The notes: generated from the letters alone by a model not told the origin. A stretch of 12,365 nt of DNA from an uncultured Clostridia bacterium (GCA_947627125.1 CANQUY010000045.1:1-12365); one strand, 5' to 3'. Shown: positions 5,524-12,365, numbered from the stretch's first letter. Numbers and translations: made by a program.

Positions 5524-7500
5524 TTAAATCTCCTGTATGATCGGGACGATCATGGGCGATTGCTTGGATTTCTTAAAGATATGGTTGCGGACGGCGCGGC
5601 GGACAGCGTTTTCGTAGTCGGAGGCCGTTGCGCTCGAGGGGACCGACCTCACCGCCTTCATGACGACTTCCTTGAGCTCGCGGAGGGAGTTCTTTTCGTC
5701 CGTGAACACAAATCCCTTGCTCGTGATGAGGGGCTCGCCGATGACGGCCCCGTCCGAGAGGCAGATCCCGATGATGAACAGCCCCTCCGCGGACATGTGC
5801 AGACGGTCTTTGAGCGCTTCCCCGCTCTCGAGGTCCTCAAAGCCGTTGCCATCGATGAGAATGGAGCCGCCCGAGAAGCTCTCCCCCTGTTTCAGCGTAT
5901 CCTCGGTGAGTTCGACAGAGGTACCGATCTCGGGAATGAAGATGCGCCCCTCGTCCATGCCCATCTCCTGTGCGAGGAGGGCGTGGCGCTTCAGGTGCCG
6001 ATACTCCCCGTGGATGGGAATGAAGAACTTGGGCTTTAGGAGGGAATGGATGATCTTGTGCTCCTCCTGGCAGGCGTGGCCCGAAACATGGATCTTCTCG
6101 AGGCTCTCATAGACGACGTTCGCGCCCCGCTTGTAGAGGTTGTTGATGACGCGGTAGACCATTCTCTCGTTCCCGGGAATGGGATTGGCGGAGATGATGA
6201 TCGTGTCGTTCTCCCCGATCGTGACCTTGTTGAATTCGCCGTCTGCCATGCGGGTGAGGGCGGACATGGGTTCCCCCTGCGACCCCGTGGAAACGATGAC
6301 GATCTCGCGGTCGAAATAGTTCTTGATCTTTTCGACGTCCACGAGGACGCCCTCGGGAATGGTGAGTTCGCCGATCTTGGCCGCCGCCTCGACGACGGAG
6401 AGCATGCTCCGCCCCGAGAGGGCGACCTTTCTTCTGAACTTCACGGCAATGTCGATGATCTGTTGCAGCCTGTGCACATTGGAGGCAAAGGTGGCAATGA
6501 TGATGCGCCTGTCGACATTCTCGGCAAAGAGGTGCTCGAGGGTAGTGCCGACGACCTTTTCGCTCATGGTATACCCCGGCCGCTCGATATTGGTGGATTC
6601 GCCGAGATAGAGAAGCACTCCCCTCTTGCCGTATTCGGCGATCTCGGCAAGATCGACGGGCTTCCCCGATACGGGCGTGAGGTCGATCTTGAAGTCGCCG
6701 CTGTGGAATACGATGCCGTAGGGGGTTTCGACGGCGAGCGCGAGCGCACCCGCAATGGAGTGGTTGACGTTGACGAAGTTCACGCTGAACGTCCCCGCCT
6801 TCACCTTTTCCCCTGCGGAGATGACGATCTCCTTGACGTTGTTCAATCGGTGTTCGCGGAGCTTGTTATCGACAAGGGCAAGGGTGAGCTTGGTACCGTA
6901 CACGGGGACGTCGGGCAGGTCCTTCAAAAAATAGGGAACGCCGCCGATGTGATCCTCGTGGCCGTGCGTCAGAAAGAGCCCCTTGATCTTTTGTCTGTTC
7001 TTGATGAGGTAAGAAATATCGGGGAATACGAGGTCGATGCCCGGCATCTCCTCCGTGGGGAAGATGATGCCCGCGTCGATGACAATGATATCGCTCCCGT
7101 ATTCGAGGGCGGTCATGTTCTTGCCGATCTCGCCGACGCCGCCGAAGAAGAGGATCTTGAGCGGCCTCTTTCTCGGCTTCTTCTCCGCCTTTTTCTCAGT
7201 TGCGGAAACGGGTGGCTGCCCCTTTGCGTTTTCCCCCTGCCTCTTTTTCTGCGGGGAGGCTTTCTGCGCGGGGAGTTTGGAGGGATCGGACGATTTCTGC
7301 AAGTCGATCCGCGTCCCCTTTCCCTTTGCGCGGGACTTTTTCTGCGGGTGATAGCCCGCCTCGGCCATAGCCTCCGAAGTGCGGAGCTCCCCCGTGTGCT
7401 GCTGTTTTTTCTCCTGTTCGCGGCTGTAAGATTCGAGGCCGTTCAAAATTGCGAGCTCAATGGCGTCGCTTGTTCTGTTATTTTTGTTCTTGCTTTTCAA
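5524..7500 (-). CDS. rnj: Ribonuclease J with a long basic N-terminal extension
   Basis: RNase J is a metallo-beta-lactamase/beta-CASP nuclease with endonuclease and 5'-3' exonuclease activity, central to mRNA decay and rRNA maturation in Bacillota. In the 658-residue product the catalytic core starts at about 113 with LKILFFGGVGEIGKNM. Zinc ligands are visible: HGHEDH at 179-184, His247 (NVNHS), Asp269 (HSGDF) and His497 (PIHGEYRHL); the beta-CASP motif HVSGHA is at 471-476. Residues 1-110 are an extra Lys/Gln-rich, probably disordered segment; B. subtilis RNase J1 has 555 residues in total. The usual SDST motif reads GEST (299-302). The start is TTG at 7500, chosen because AAGGAG (7508-7513) sits seven bases upstream. 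A terminator hairpin lies directly before this ribosome binding site. Confidence 0.95.
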   Translation of the reverse strand: MKSKNKNNRTSDAIELAILNGLESYSREQEKKQQHTGELRTSEAMAEAGYHPQKKSRAKGKGTRIDLQKSSDPSKLPAQKASPQKKRQGENAKGQPPVSATEKKAEKKPRKRPLKILFFGGVGEIGKNMTALEYGSDIIVIDAGIIFPTEEMPGIDLVFPDISYLIKNRQKIKGLFLTHGHEDHIGGVPYFLKDLPDVPVYGTKLTLALVDNKLREHRLNNVKEIVISAGEKVKAGTFSVNFVNVNHSIAGALALAVETPYGIVFHSGDFKIDLTPVSGKPVDLAEIAEYGKRGVLLYLGESTNIERPGYTMSEKVVGTTLEHLFAENVDRRIIIATFASNVHRLQQIIDIAVKFRRKVALSGRSMLSVVEAAAKIGELTIPEGVLVDVEKIKNYFDREIVIVSTGSQGEPMSALTRMADGEFNKVTIGENDTIIISANPIPGNERMVYRVINNLYKRGANVVYESLEKIHVSGHACQEEHKIIHSLLKPKFFIPIHGEYRHLKRHALLAQEMGMDEGRIFIPEIGTSVELTEDTLKQGESFSGGSILIDGNGFEDLESGEALKDRLHMSAEGLFIIGICLSDGAVIGEPLITSKGFVFTDEKNSLRELKEVVMKAVRSVPSSATASDYENAVRRAVRNHIFKKSKQSPMIVPIIQEI

Positions 7501-7517
7501 ATGATATCTCCTTGATG

Positions 7518-7546
7518 AAAAAGAGAGCCGTTTTTTGCAGCTCTCT
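7518..7546 (-). terminator. Rho-independent terminator between the 635-residue gene and the RNase J gene
   Basis: On the minus strand AGAGAGCTG (7538-7546) pairs with CGGCTCTCT (7522-7530), nine pairs including one G-U, around CAAAAAA, followed by five T (7518-7522). It ends 17 bases after the upstream stop codon and its T-run ends only four bases before the RNase J ribosome binding site. It may act as an attenuator or a processing site rather than a full stop. Confidence 0.75.
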
Positions 7547-7562
7547 CGTGTAATCTACAGAT

Positions 7563-9470
7563 TTAAAAATCCATGTCCGATTTATCGACGATCGCCGTCT
7601 TGATAAGTCCCTCCGCGAGCAGTTCCTCATCCGTGCGGAAGAAATACTGTGCGGCGTAGTCCACGGGTTCCCTCTCCTCCTTGACGGCGCCGTTGCGCTC
7701 CATACAGAGGTCGATGAGGCGAATCGTCTTTTTGACCGCCGCCTTGGTCTTGACCTTCACCATCATGGGGGTCATCTCGTACATCTTGGTGTCCCCCGCG
7801 AATTTTTGGTGATAGACCGTTTCGGGGAATTCCTTGGGATCGAGAGCGAGATAGACGACGAGCGTCCTCCCCCTCACACCGATCTTGATGACGGAATCGT
7901 TCCCGATAAAGAATCTGTCGTTGGTCCAGTTGATCTGCGAACGCACCTTCCCGTAGGAGAGGATGGCGTTCTTGAGGTCGGAATAGTAAGTCTTGACGTC
8001 CTCTTCGCTGCCGATGATCTTTGCGACGAAGCTCCGCTTGTAGCGCACCGTCTTGCTCTCGTCCTCGGGCTCGGGCACAATGGGAGCAACGGGCTCGGGC
8101 ACGGTCTCGGCGACCTCGACGCCCTGCGGTTCTTCGGGCAAGGGCTCGGGCGCAGGCTCGGGCTGTACGATGGGCGCAGACTGCACGACAGGCGCGGGCA
8201 TGGGAACAGGCACGGGGACGTAGAAGGGAACGGCCTGCGGCATGGGCGGAACGACGGGCATATACCCCGCCATGGGAACGGGCTGGGGCGCAACGGGGAT
8301 CGGCTCCGTCACGGGCTGAGGCTGAGGTTCCACGACGGGCTCGGGCTGAGGTCCGGGCTGAGGTTCGGGCTCGGGCTCAACGACGGGCTCGGGCTCAACA
8401 ACGGGCTCGGGCTGAGGTTCGGGCTGGGGTTCGGGCTCGGGCTCGACAACGGGCTCGGGTTCGGGCATGGGCGGCGCAACGGGTTCCTCGGAAACAGGCT
8501 CCTCCGCCGTATCTGCGGGAGCCGCCTCCATGGCGGCACGGTCCAAGCCGATTTCTTCCCCCTTCAGAAGTTCCGCAACGCGGCGGGCGATCGCTCCTGC
8601 CGTATCCTCTCCGACCGCACGCTCCGCAAGAGAACCCGCGACTTTCTCGCTGATGAGTTCGTAATCGACGGGCGGGATCGCCTCGGCAAGTTCCCCCGCA
8701 AGCGCTTCGGGATCGGTATGAATGGCCTCCGCGACCTTCTGTGCAATGAGGTCCGCGTCAAAGTCGGGCAGGGATGCCGCGACCTTGTCGGCAATGATAT
8801 CGTAGTCGGGTTCGGGCAGAATGGAGGCGATCTTCTCCGCGAGGATGTCGTACATGAATCCGCTGTCGTCGAAGTCCGCGGGCGTTTCGGTTGCGGAAGC
8901 GTCTGCCGCCGCCGTTTCTTCCTCCGCCGTGTTCTCGTCCAAAATCTCCGCAAGCTCCGAAGTTTCGGATTCCGCAGGTTCCGCCGCTTCGGCCCCCGTG
9001 GCCTCGGGAACAAGCTCCTCCTCCGGCAAAACCGCCGCGTGCTCTTCGGGAACTTCCGCCTCTATAGGCTCTTGCCTCAGGATCGCGGCGACCTTCTCGG
9101 CGAGGAGATCGTAATCGACCTCGGCGGGCACGGGAACGGACGAGGCGAGCTTCTCGTCGATCGCCTTTAAGAGCAGGGCGTTGCGCTCGTCCATCGCACG
9201 CAGCAAGCTCTCCTGCATGGCGGCGTGCTCCTTGCGGGAATAGTCGTAAATGTCGATATTCTGTTGGGCGAGATACTTGACCTCGGTGAGGAGCTTTGCG
9301 GCCTCCTCCTTCATCTCATTGGAGAGAGCGTCATGCGAAAATCCCTGCTGGGAAACGCCGTAGCGGAACTCCTTTTCCATGGAAGCCTGCGCTTCCTTGA
9401 TCTTCGCCGTGATCCCGCGGAACATTCCCTCGAGAATGCGGGAGTATTTTTCGTCTAATCTATCGTCCAT
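7563..9470 (-). CDS. Large acidic repeat protein with Pro-Glu linker and conserved C-terminal domain, function unknown
   Basis: Not recognised as a named gene. The 635 residues divide into three parts. Residues 1-110 are helical and probably coiled coil. Residues 118-302 hold about six copies of a short motif, YD-[IL]-[IL]-A-[ED]-K-[VI]-A, at 120, 207, 223, 238, 270 and 291. Residues 325-470 are a Pro/Glu/Gln/Val-rich linker with many PEPQPEP-like units. Residues 473-600 form a compact domain starting KTVRYKRSFVAKIIGS with YYSDLKNAILSY and GRTLVVYLALDPKEF. I recall similar C-terminal domains in Clostridia proteins of unknown role. There is no signal peptide or membrane helix, so it is probably cytoplasmic and perhaps a scaffold. 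The ATG at 9470 has GAGGG four bases upstream. It has its own promoter and a terminator behind it. Confidence 0.85.
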   Translation of the reverse strand: MDDRLDEKYSRILEGMFRGITAKIKEAQASMEKEFRYGVSQQGFSHDALSNEMKEEAAKLLTEVKYLAQQNIDIYDYSRKEHAAMQESLLRAMDERNALLLKAIDEKLASSVPVPAEVDYDLLAEKVAAILRQEPIEAEVPEEHAAVLPEEELVPEATGAEAAEPAESETSELAEILDENTAEEETAAADASATETPADFDDSGFMYDILAEKIASILPEPDYDIIADKVAASLPDFDADLIAQKVAEAIHTDPEALAGELAEAIPPVDYELISEKVAGSLAERAVGEDTAGAIARRVAELLKGEEIGLDRAAMEAAPADTAEEPVSEEPVAPPMPEPEPVVEPEPEPQPEPQPEPVVEPEPVVEPEPEPQPGPQPEPVVEPQPQPVTEPIPVAPQPVPMAGYMPVVPPMPQAVPFYVPVPVPMPAPVVQSAPIVQPEPAPEPLPEEPQGVEVAETVPEPVAPIVPEPEDESKTVRYKRSFVAKIIGSEEDVKTYYSDLKNAILSYGKVRSQINWTNDRFFIGNDSVIKIGVRGRTLVVYLALDPKEFPETVYHQKFAGDTKMYEMTPMMVKVKTKAAVKKTIRLIDLCMERNGAVKEEREPVDYAAQYFFRTDEELLAEGLIKTAIVDKSDMDF

Positions 9471-9519
9471 GGTTCCCTCACAAGATTTCGCGGAAATTTC
9501 AAATACTGCTTCATGTTCT

Positions 9520-9548
9520 ATTTTACACCAAAAAGGCTCAAATGTAAA
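9520..9548 (-). promoter_or_regulatory. sigma-A promoter of the 635-residue gene
   Basis: The minus strand has TTTACA (9543-9548), a 17-base spacer and TAAAAT (9520-9525). Transcription would start near 9513, giving a leader of about 43 bases. The -35 box is identical to that of spo0A. Confidence 0.7.
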
Positions 9549-9556
9549 TGCTTTTT

Positions 9557-9592
9557 GGGGAAATTTTCATGGACGGAGAAAGAAATTTCCCC
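9557..9592. repeat. Perfect 10-bp stem-loop downstream of yihY
   Basis: GGGGAAATTT (9557-9566) and AAATTTCCCC (9583-9592) are perfect inverted repeats with a 16-base loop. There is no T-run on either side. It may protect the 3' end of the yihY transcript, or be an operator just upstream of the promoter at 9520-9548. Confidence 0.45.
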
Positions 9593-9597
9593 CGATA

Positions 9598-10383
9598 TCA
9601 CAATTTCTTCTCTTCCGTTTTCCCCTGTGCGGACCGTACACGGTTCAAAATCGCCCCCGCGACGAAGCAGAGCATCATCCAATACAGCCAAAGGAGAAAG
9701 ATAAACAAAAACGCGAGCGCGCCATATAATTTTTCCTTGTTGCCGAAATGCAGATAGACGGAGAACGCGCCCGAGGCAATCAGCCACGCAAGCGCGGTCA
9801 AAAAGCTCCCGAGGGCAGTTTCGGAGGGCCTGATCTTGTAGGGGCAGATGTAGCCGTTCAGGATCCACGCGCCGAAAAATCCCAAGGCGAGCAGGAGCGC
9901 GTAGAAGGCGGGATAGGAGATCCACGGGGGAAGGAAGCGGGAGAGAATGCTCGCCGCAAAGAGCAGTGTCCCCGCAAGGGCAAAGAAGAGCAGGACGGCG
10001 AAAGTCAGCAAGATCGCCGAAATTCTCACCTTCCAGCCGTTCTTTGTGCGGCGGGTGTCATAGAGGATCTCCCCGCTCTTTCTGAGATGATAGAAAAAGG
10101 CGGAGCTCGACCAGAGCGTAGTCGCGAGAAAGACGAGGCTCACCCCTCCGCCCGCATAGGCGGCGTTCTCCCTGAGGAGCACGAGGAGTTCCTCCGCCCA
10201 ATCGAAGAGGCCGCTGTTCTCGAGGGGGACCTCCAGAAGGGAGCTGCCGAAGAGGAGGGTGAGCCAAAAGAGAAAGGGCACGAGGGAGAGAATGAGGAAG
10301 AACACGAGCGTCCCCGCGACGGTGGAATATCTATGATATGTGAGCGTTTTATATGCTTTTTTCGCCCCTGCAATGAGCCCCAT
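9598..10383 (-). CDS. YihY/BrkB-family inner-membrane protein
   Basis: A polytopic membrane protein of the YihY/BrkB family, once wrongly called RNase BN and now of uncertain, possibly transport or envelope-related, function. From the ATG at 10383 there are 261 residues with about six hydrophobic helices, first TVAGTLVFFLILSLVPFLFW and last FLFIFLLWLYWMMLCFVAGA, followed by a basic tail ending GKTEEKKL. The family signature near residues 90-130, with WSSSAFFYHL and the basic stretch DTRRTKNGWKVR, is present. Longer starts at 10416 (ATG) and 10425 (TTG) exist, but that extension runs into a degenerate R1 repeat and does not resemble the family N-terminus. No start has a good ribosome binding site; a small hairpin GGGGA/TCCCC (10395-10407) lies in the leader. 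Its promoter is not visible among the repeats. Confidence 0.85.
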   Translation of the reverse strand: MGLIAGAKKAYKTLTYHRYSTVAGTLVFFLILSLVPFLFWLTLLFGSSLLEVPLENSGLFDWAEELLVLLRENAAYAGGGVSLVFLATTLWSSSAFFYHLRKSGEILYDTRRTKNGWKVRISAILLTFAVLLFFALAGTLLFAASILSRFLPPWISYPAFYALLLALGFFGAWILNGYICPYKIRPSETALGSFLTALAWLIASGAFSVYLHFGNKEKLYGALAFLFIFLLWLYWMMLCFVAGAILNRVRSAQGKTEEKKL

Positions 10384-10457
10384 GAAAACAGTATGGGGAA
10401 TATCCCCCGCGCTCATTCTGGGCAACGATAGTAGGATGAGAGGACGGGACTTGACCC

Positions 10458-10528
10458 GCCCCGCGTCATTCTGAGAAACGGACGTTGAACGAAGTCAAAG
10501 AGAACTAACCCGAAGAATCTCGCGGGGC
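10458..10528 (+). repeat. R1 palindromic repeat, copy 4 (first of a tandem array)
   Basis: It begins GCCCCGCGTCATTCTGAG and ends GAATCTCGCGGGGC. The following bases GTTTTCGGACGAATGTGC are repeated after copy 5, so unit plus spacer is duplicated with a 92-base period. A degenerate fragment (CATTCTGGG, GGGACTTGACCC) precedes it at about 10413-10457. Confidence 0.8.
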
Positions 10529-10549
10529 GTTTTCGGACGAATGTGCACT

Positions 10550-10619
10550 GCCCCGCGTCATTCTGAGAAACGGAGAAACAACGAAGTCAGACGACTTGAC
10601 CCGAAGAATCTCGCGGGGC
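10550..10619 (+). repeat. R1 palindromic repeat, copy 5 (tandem array)
   Basis: Over its 70 bases it differs from copy 6 at only one visible position (GACGACTTG versus GACAACTTG). It lies 92 bases after copy 4 and 91 bases before copy 6, with the same spacer, which suggests recent duplication. Confidence 0.85.
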
Positions 10620-10640
10620 GTTTTCGGACGAATGTGCTGT

Positions 10641-10710
10641 GCCCCGCGTCATTCTGAGAAACGGAGAAACAACGAAGTCAGACAACTTGACCCGAAGAAT
10701 CTCGCGGGGC
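10641..10710 (+). repeat. R1 palindromic repeat, copy 6 (tandem array)
   Basis: A near-identical copy of the unit at 10550-10619. After it the shared spacer gives way to GTATACGAAC and the inverted copy 7. Confidence 0.85.
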
Positions 10711-10725
10711 GTATACGAACATCAT

Positions 10726-10791
10726 GCGGCGAGATGCTTCGATACAACTCCCGTAGACTGCGTCGTACTCCCGTTCTCAGCATGACGCCGC
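10726..10791 (-). repeat. R1 palindromic repeat, copy 7 (GCGGCG-ended variant, inverted)
   Basis: On the minus strand it reads GCGGCGTCATGCTGAG to GAAGCATCTCGCCGC. Compared with copies 4-6 both outer arms have changed together (CCCCGCG/CGCGGGG to GCGGCG/CGCCGC) and so have the inner arms (ATTCT/AGAAT to ATGCT/AGCAT). The rest of 10384-10827 holds no gene that I can support. Confidence 0.78.
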
Positions 10792-10827
10792 ACGCACGGG
10801 GCGGCTTCCGTCGGGGCCAAGACATTC

Positions 10828-10855
10828 AAAAAACCGTCACATATGTGACGGTTTT
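10828..10855 (-). terminator. Rho-independent terminator after the ABC permease and small ORF
   Basis: A perfect palindrome with stem core CCGTCACATATGTGACGG, followed on the minus strand by six T (10828-10833). It starts three bases after the stop codon of the 25-residue ORF. The flanking A-run makes it look bidirectional, but no plus-strand gene ends here. Confidence 0.85.
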
Positions 10856-10858
10856 CGG

Positions 10859-10936
10859 CTATTTCTTCAATAAATTTTTCAGATATTGTTCGTACTCTTC
10901 GTCCGTAAGCCTTGGTATCTTCTTCTTTTTTGACAT
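10859..10936 (-). CDS. 25-residue basic small protein
   Basis: Not a named gene. The ORF reads MSKKKKIPRLTDEEYEQY and ends LKNLLKK, with a stop at 10859. GAGGTG lies three bases upstream of the ATG and the terminator begins right after the stop, so it has both a ribosome binding site and a transcript end of its own. It starts 53 bases after the ABC permease stop and is probably on the same transcript. It has a basic N-terminal patch, then a short amphipathic acidic/basic helix; there is no membrane segment. Short clostridial proteins with a similar K-IPRLTDEEY start seem familiar to me, but I cannot name a family. It could also be the remnant of a longer gene. Confidence 0.6.
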   Translation of the reverse strand: MSKKKKIPRLTDEEYEQYLKNLLKK

Positions 10937-10989
10937 AGGCACCTCGCAAGCATTTTCGTCTTACTGAGTATGCCCCGCATGCAGAGATT

Positions 10990-12365
10990 TTATTCGGTTC
11001 TGAGGGCAATGACGGGATCCTTTTTGGCCGCCGCCTGTGCGGGAATGAGTCCCGAAATGAGCGTGAGCGCGACGCTGACGCACACCATGATGAATGCCGT
11101 GAGCGGCGGAAGGGACGCAATGCCCGCGATCCCCGAGAGGGAGAAGATGATGAGATCGATGACGGCCGAGAGAATATAGGTGACGCCGACGCCGATGAGC
11201 CCCGCGGCGAGCCCGATGATGAAGGTTTCCGCATTGAAGAGGTTCCTGATATCCATCTTCCTTGCGCCGAGAGAGCGGAGAACACCGATCTCCTTGACGC
11301 GTTCGACGACGGAAACATAGGTGATGATCCCGATCATGACCGAGCTCACGACGAGCGAAATGGACGTGAACGCCACAAGCACATAGGTGATGACGTCGAG
11401 CATGGTCTGCATCATGCCCATGAGGAGCCCCACGCGGTCGGTATAGGTGATCTTATCGACCTCTTCCCTCCCCTCCATGGTATTCCATGCGTCGAGGTAG
11501 TTCAAAACGTTTTCCTTTGCGTCGAAATCGGTGGGATAGATATAGATGCCGTTGGGGGAATCGTCCCCGCCGAGCGCACGCAGGACTTTTTCCTGCGAAA
11601 TGGTGACGTTCAGCGTGAGCCCCATATAGGGGAAAGCGGAGTAGTTGTCGTTGAGATGAATGGACGGGGACAGATAGATATAATTATCCGTGATATATTT
11701 CTGAAATTCCTTGGGGATCTCCATGCCTGCGGGGATCTCCATCCTTGCGCCGCCCGTTTCCGCCGTCATCCATTCGACGATCTCGGACGTCTTGTTGTGC
11801 TCCATGTACTGCGCGACGGTTTCTTCGGTGAAGTTGATCCCCTGCGTCAGGCAGCCGTACGTCCTGCCCTCCTTGAGGCGGAGAACTGCCGAGATCCTGA
11901 CGGAAATCCCCTCCTCGTCGGTGACGGAGAGGTCGTCTTTCTCGTCGCTGTAGGTGAACGGCGTTGTGAAAGCGTTGTCATCTTTTGTATACACGGCGTC
12001 GTTGTAGTAGAGCGTGTACTCCTTGCTGAAGATATCTTCAAAGTCGATCTCCATGGGAGCCTTGTCGCCCGTGTAGTCCTCTTCGCCCATGTTGAAGAGG
12101 GCCATGAAATCCGTTTCGGGAAGAAAGCCGAGCTGGGCGAGCGTGAGGTCGGTGGAGTCGTTGTTGTCGCCGACGACGAGGACCGCCTCGTGCACGTTCT
12201 GCGGGAAATGGGGAGTCCCTTTCCCGTGGTTTTCATCTCCGAGCCCTTCAAACTCCCGATCCGCCGCGAGGATATCGTATTGCGAGAGGATATATTCGCC
12301 GTATCTCTCCGCAGAACGGGCCGAAGCCGAAGTCCCCGGCATGACGCCGAGCACATCGGTGAAGA
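10990..12365 (-). CDS. FtsX/MacB-type ABC transporter permease, N-terminus beyond the window
   Basis: The open frame continues to the right edge, so about 458 C-terminal residues are seen and the start is missing. The first 300 or so are a hydrophilic extracytoplasmic domain with no clear repeats. The last 150 carry three membrane helices and the FtsX signature: a helix ending SVMIGIITYVSVVERVKEIG, then VLRSLGARKMDIRNLFNAE, a second helix from FIIGLAAGLIGVG, and a third helix before IPAQAAAKKDPVIALRTE. Such permeases work with a cognate ATPase, either separate or fused at the N-terminus, to export lipids, peptides or drugs or to drive envelope enzymes by mechanical force. The partner lies outside the window and substrates cannot be told. 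A 25-residue ORF and a terminator follow. Confidence 0.9.
   Translation of the reverse strand, partial: FTDVLGVMPGTSASARSAERYGEYILSQYDILAADREFEGLGDENHGKGTPHFPQNVHEAVLVVGDNNDSTDLTLAQLGFLPETDFMALFNMGEEDYTGDKAPMEIDFEDIFSKEYTLYYNDAVYTKDDNAFTTPFTYSDEKDDLSVTDEEGISVRISAVLRLKEGRTYGCLTQGINFTEETVAQYMEHNKTSEIVEWMTAETGGARMEIPAGMEIPKEFQKYITDNYIYLSPSIHLNDNYSAFPYMGLTLNVTISQEKVLRALGGDDSPNGIYIYPTDFDAKENVLNYLDAWNTMEGREEVDKITYTDRVGLLMGMMQTMLDVITYVLVAFTSISLVVSSVMIGIITYVSVVERVKEIGVLRSLGARKMDIRNLFNAETFIIGLAAGLIGVGVTYILSAVIDLIIFSLSGIAGIASLPPLTAFIMVCVSVALTLISGLIPAQAAAKKDPVIALRTE

Noticed and set aside
6046..7515. Plus-strand open frame of 489 codons opposite the RNase J gene
   Set aside because: It is antisense to a clearly conserved gene and its product has the Asp/Val/Leu-rich composition of an antisense GC-biased frame. 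No domain or ribosome binding site was seen.
7806..9170. Plus-strand frame of 454 codons with Gly-Leu-Gly and Arg/His-rich repeats
   Set aside because: The repeats are the antisense reading of the Pro-Glu linker of the 635-residue protein. The minus-strand gene has a promoter, a ribosome binding site and a terminator; this frame has none.
10384..10425. Longer N-terminus for the YihY protein (starts at 10416 or 10425)
   Set aside because: The added residues come from a degenerate R1 repeat and do not resemble the family N-terminus; no ribosome binding site supports either start.
10458..10710. Regular repeats that might look like a CRISPR array
   Set aside because: Units are about 70 bases, the spacers are about 20 bases and nearly identical to each other, and there are no cas genes in view. 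It is a tandemly amplified palindromic element.
10834..10851. Perfect palindrome GTCACATATGTGAC as a CRP/FNR-type operator
   Set aside because: It is followed by six T on the minus strand immediately after a stop codon, which fits a terminator. The half-site order is also the reverse of the TGTGA-N6-TCACA consensus.

Overview
The window looks like a chromosomal segment of a gut-type member of the Clostridia (Bacillota). The evidence is a Spo0A-type regulator, an RNase J, a TrmR/U32 tRNA-modification pair arranged as in Bacillus yrrM-yrrO, consensus sigma-A promoters, purine-rich ribosome binding sites and T-tailed terminators. Base composition is fairly GC-rich in genes, with AT-rich promoter gaps. 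I cannot name the genus; a Christensenellales-like lineage is only a guess. Every gene I can support is on the minus strand, so the region is transcribed from high to low coordinates. The long plus-strand reading frames are shadows of these genes.

Layout in transcription order (right to left): (1) the C-terminal part of a FtsX-like ABC transporter permease, cut by the window edge, followed by a 25-residue ORF that ends in a strong terminator (10828-12365). (2) A 444-bp gene-free stretch filled with four copies of a palindromic repeat (R1), three of them in tandem (10384-10827). (3) A YihY/BrkB membrane protein, a promoter, a 635-residue protein with heptad-like repeats, a long Pro-Glu linker and a conserved C-terminal domain, then a terminator and an RNase J gene with a TTG start (5524-10383). 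(4) A 372-bp stretch of mixed hairpin repeats (5152-5523). (5) A two-helix membrane protein, the TrmR tRNA methyltransferase and a frameshifted U32 protein of the TrhP type (2668-5151). (6) Two more R1 repeats, a membrane protein with a possible SPOR-like domain and a diacylglycerol-kinase-like lipid kinase (833-2636). (7) A consensus sigma-A promoter, an exact Spo0A-binding box, and a spo0A gene cut by the left edge (1-801).

Functional links: TrmR and the U32 protein belong to one pathway, making 5-methoxyuridine at tRNA position 34. The U32 gene seems to be broken by a small deletion that removes the third conserved cysteine region. RNase J follows the 635-residue protein but lies directly behind a terminator hairpin, so read-through or processing probably matters for its expression.

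The most notable observation is the spo0A gene. Its DNA-binding half is well conserved and an exact 0A box sits upstream. However, its receiver domain lacks the phosphoacceptor aspartate (Ser54 instead), most of the acidic pocket (Glu8-Ser9) and the conserved Thr (Gly82). This suggests a Spo0A that is not controlled by classical phosphorylation. The second is the R1 repeat family, whose arms differ between copies by compensatory changes, evidence that the folded form is what is maintained.
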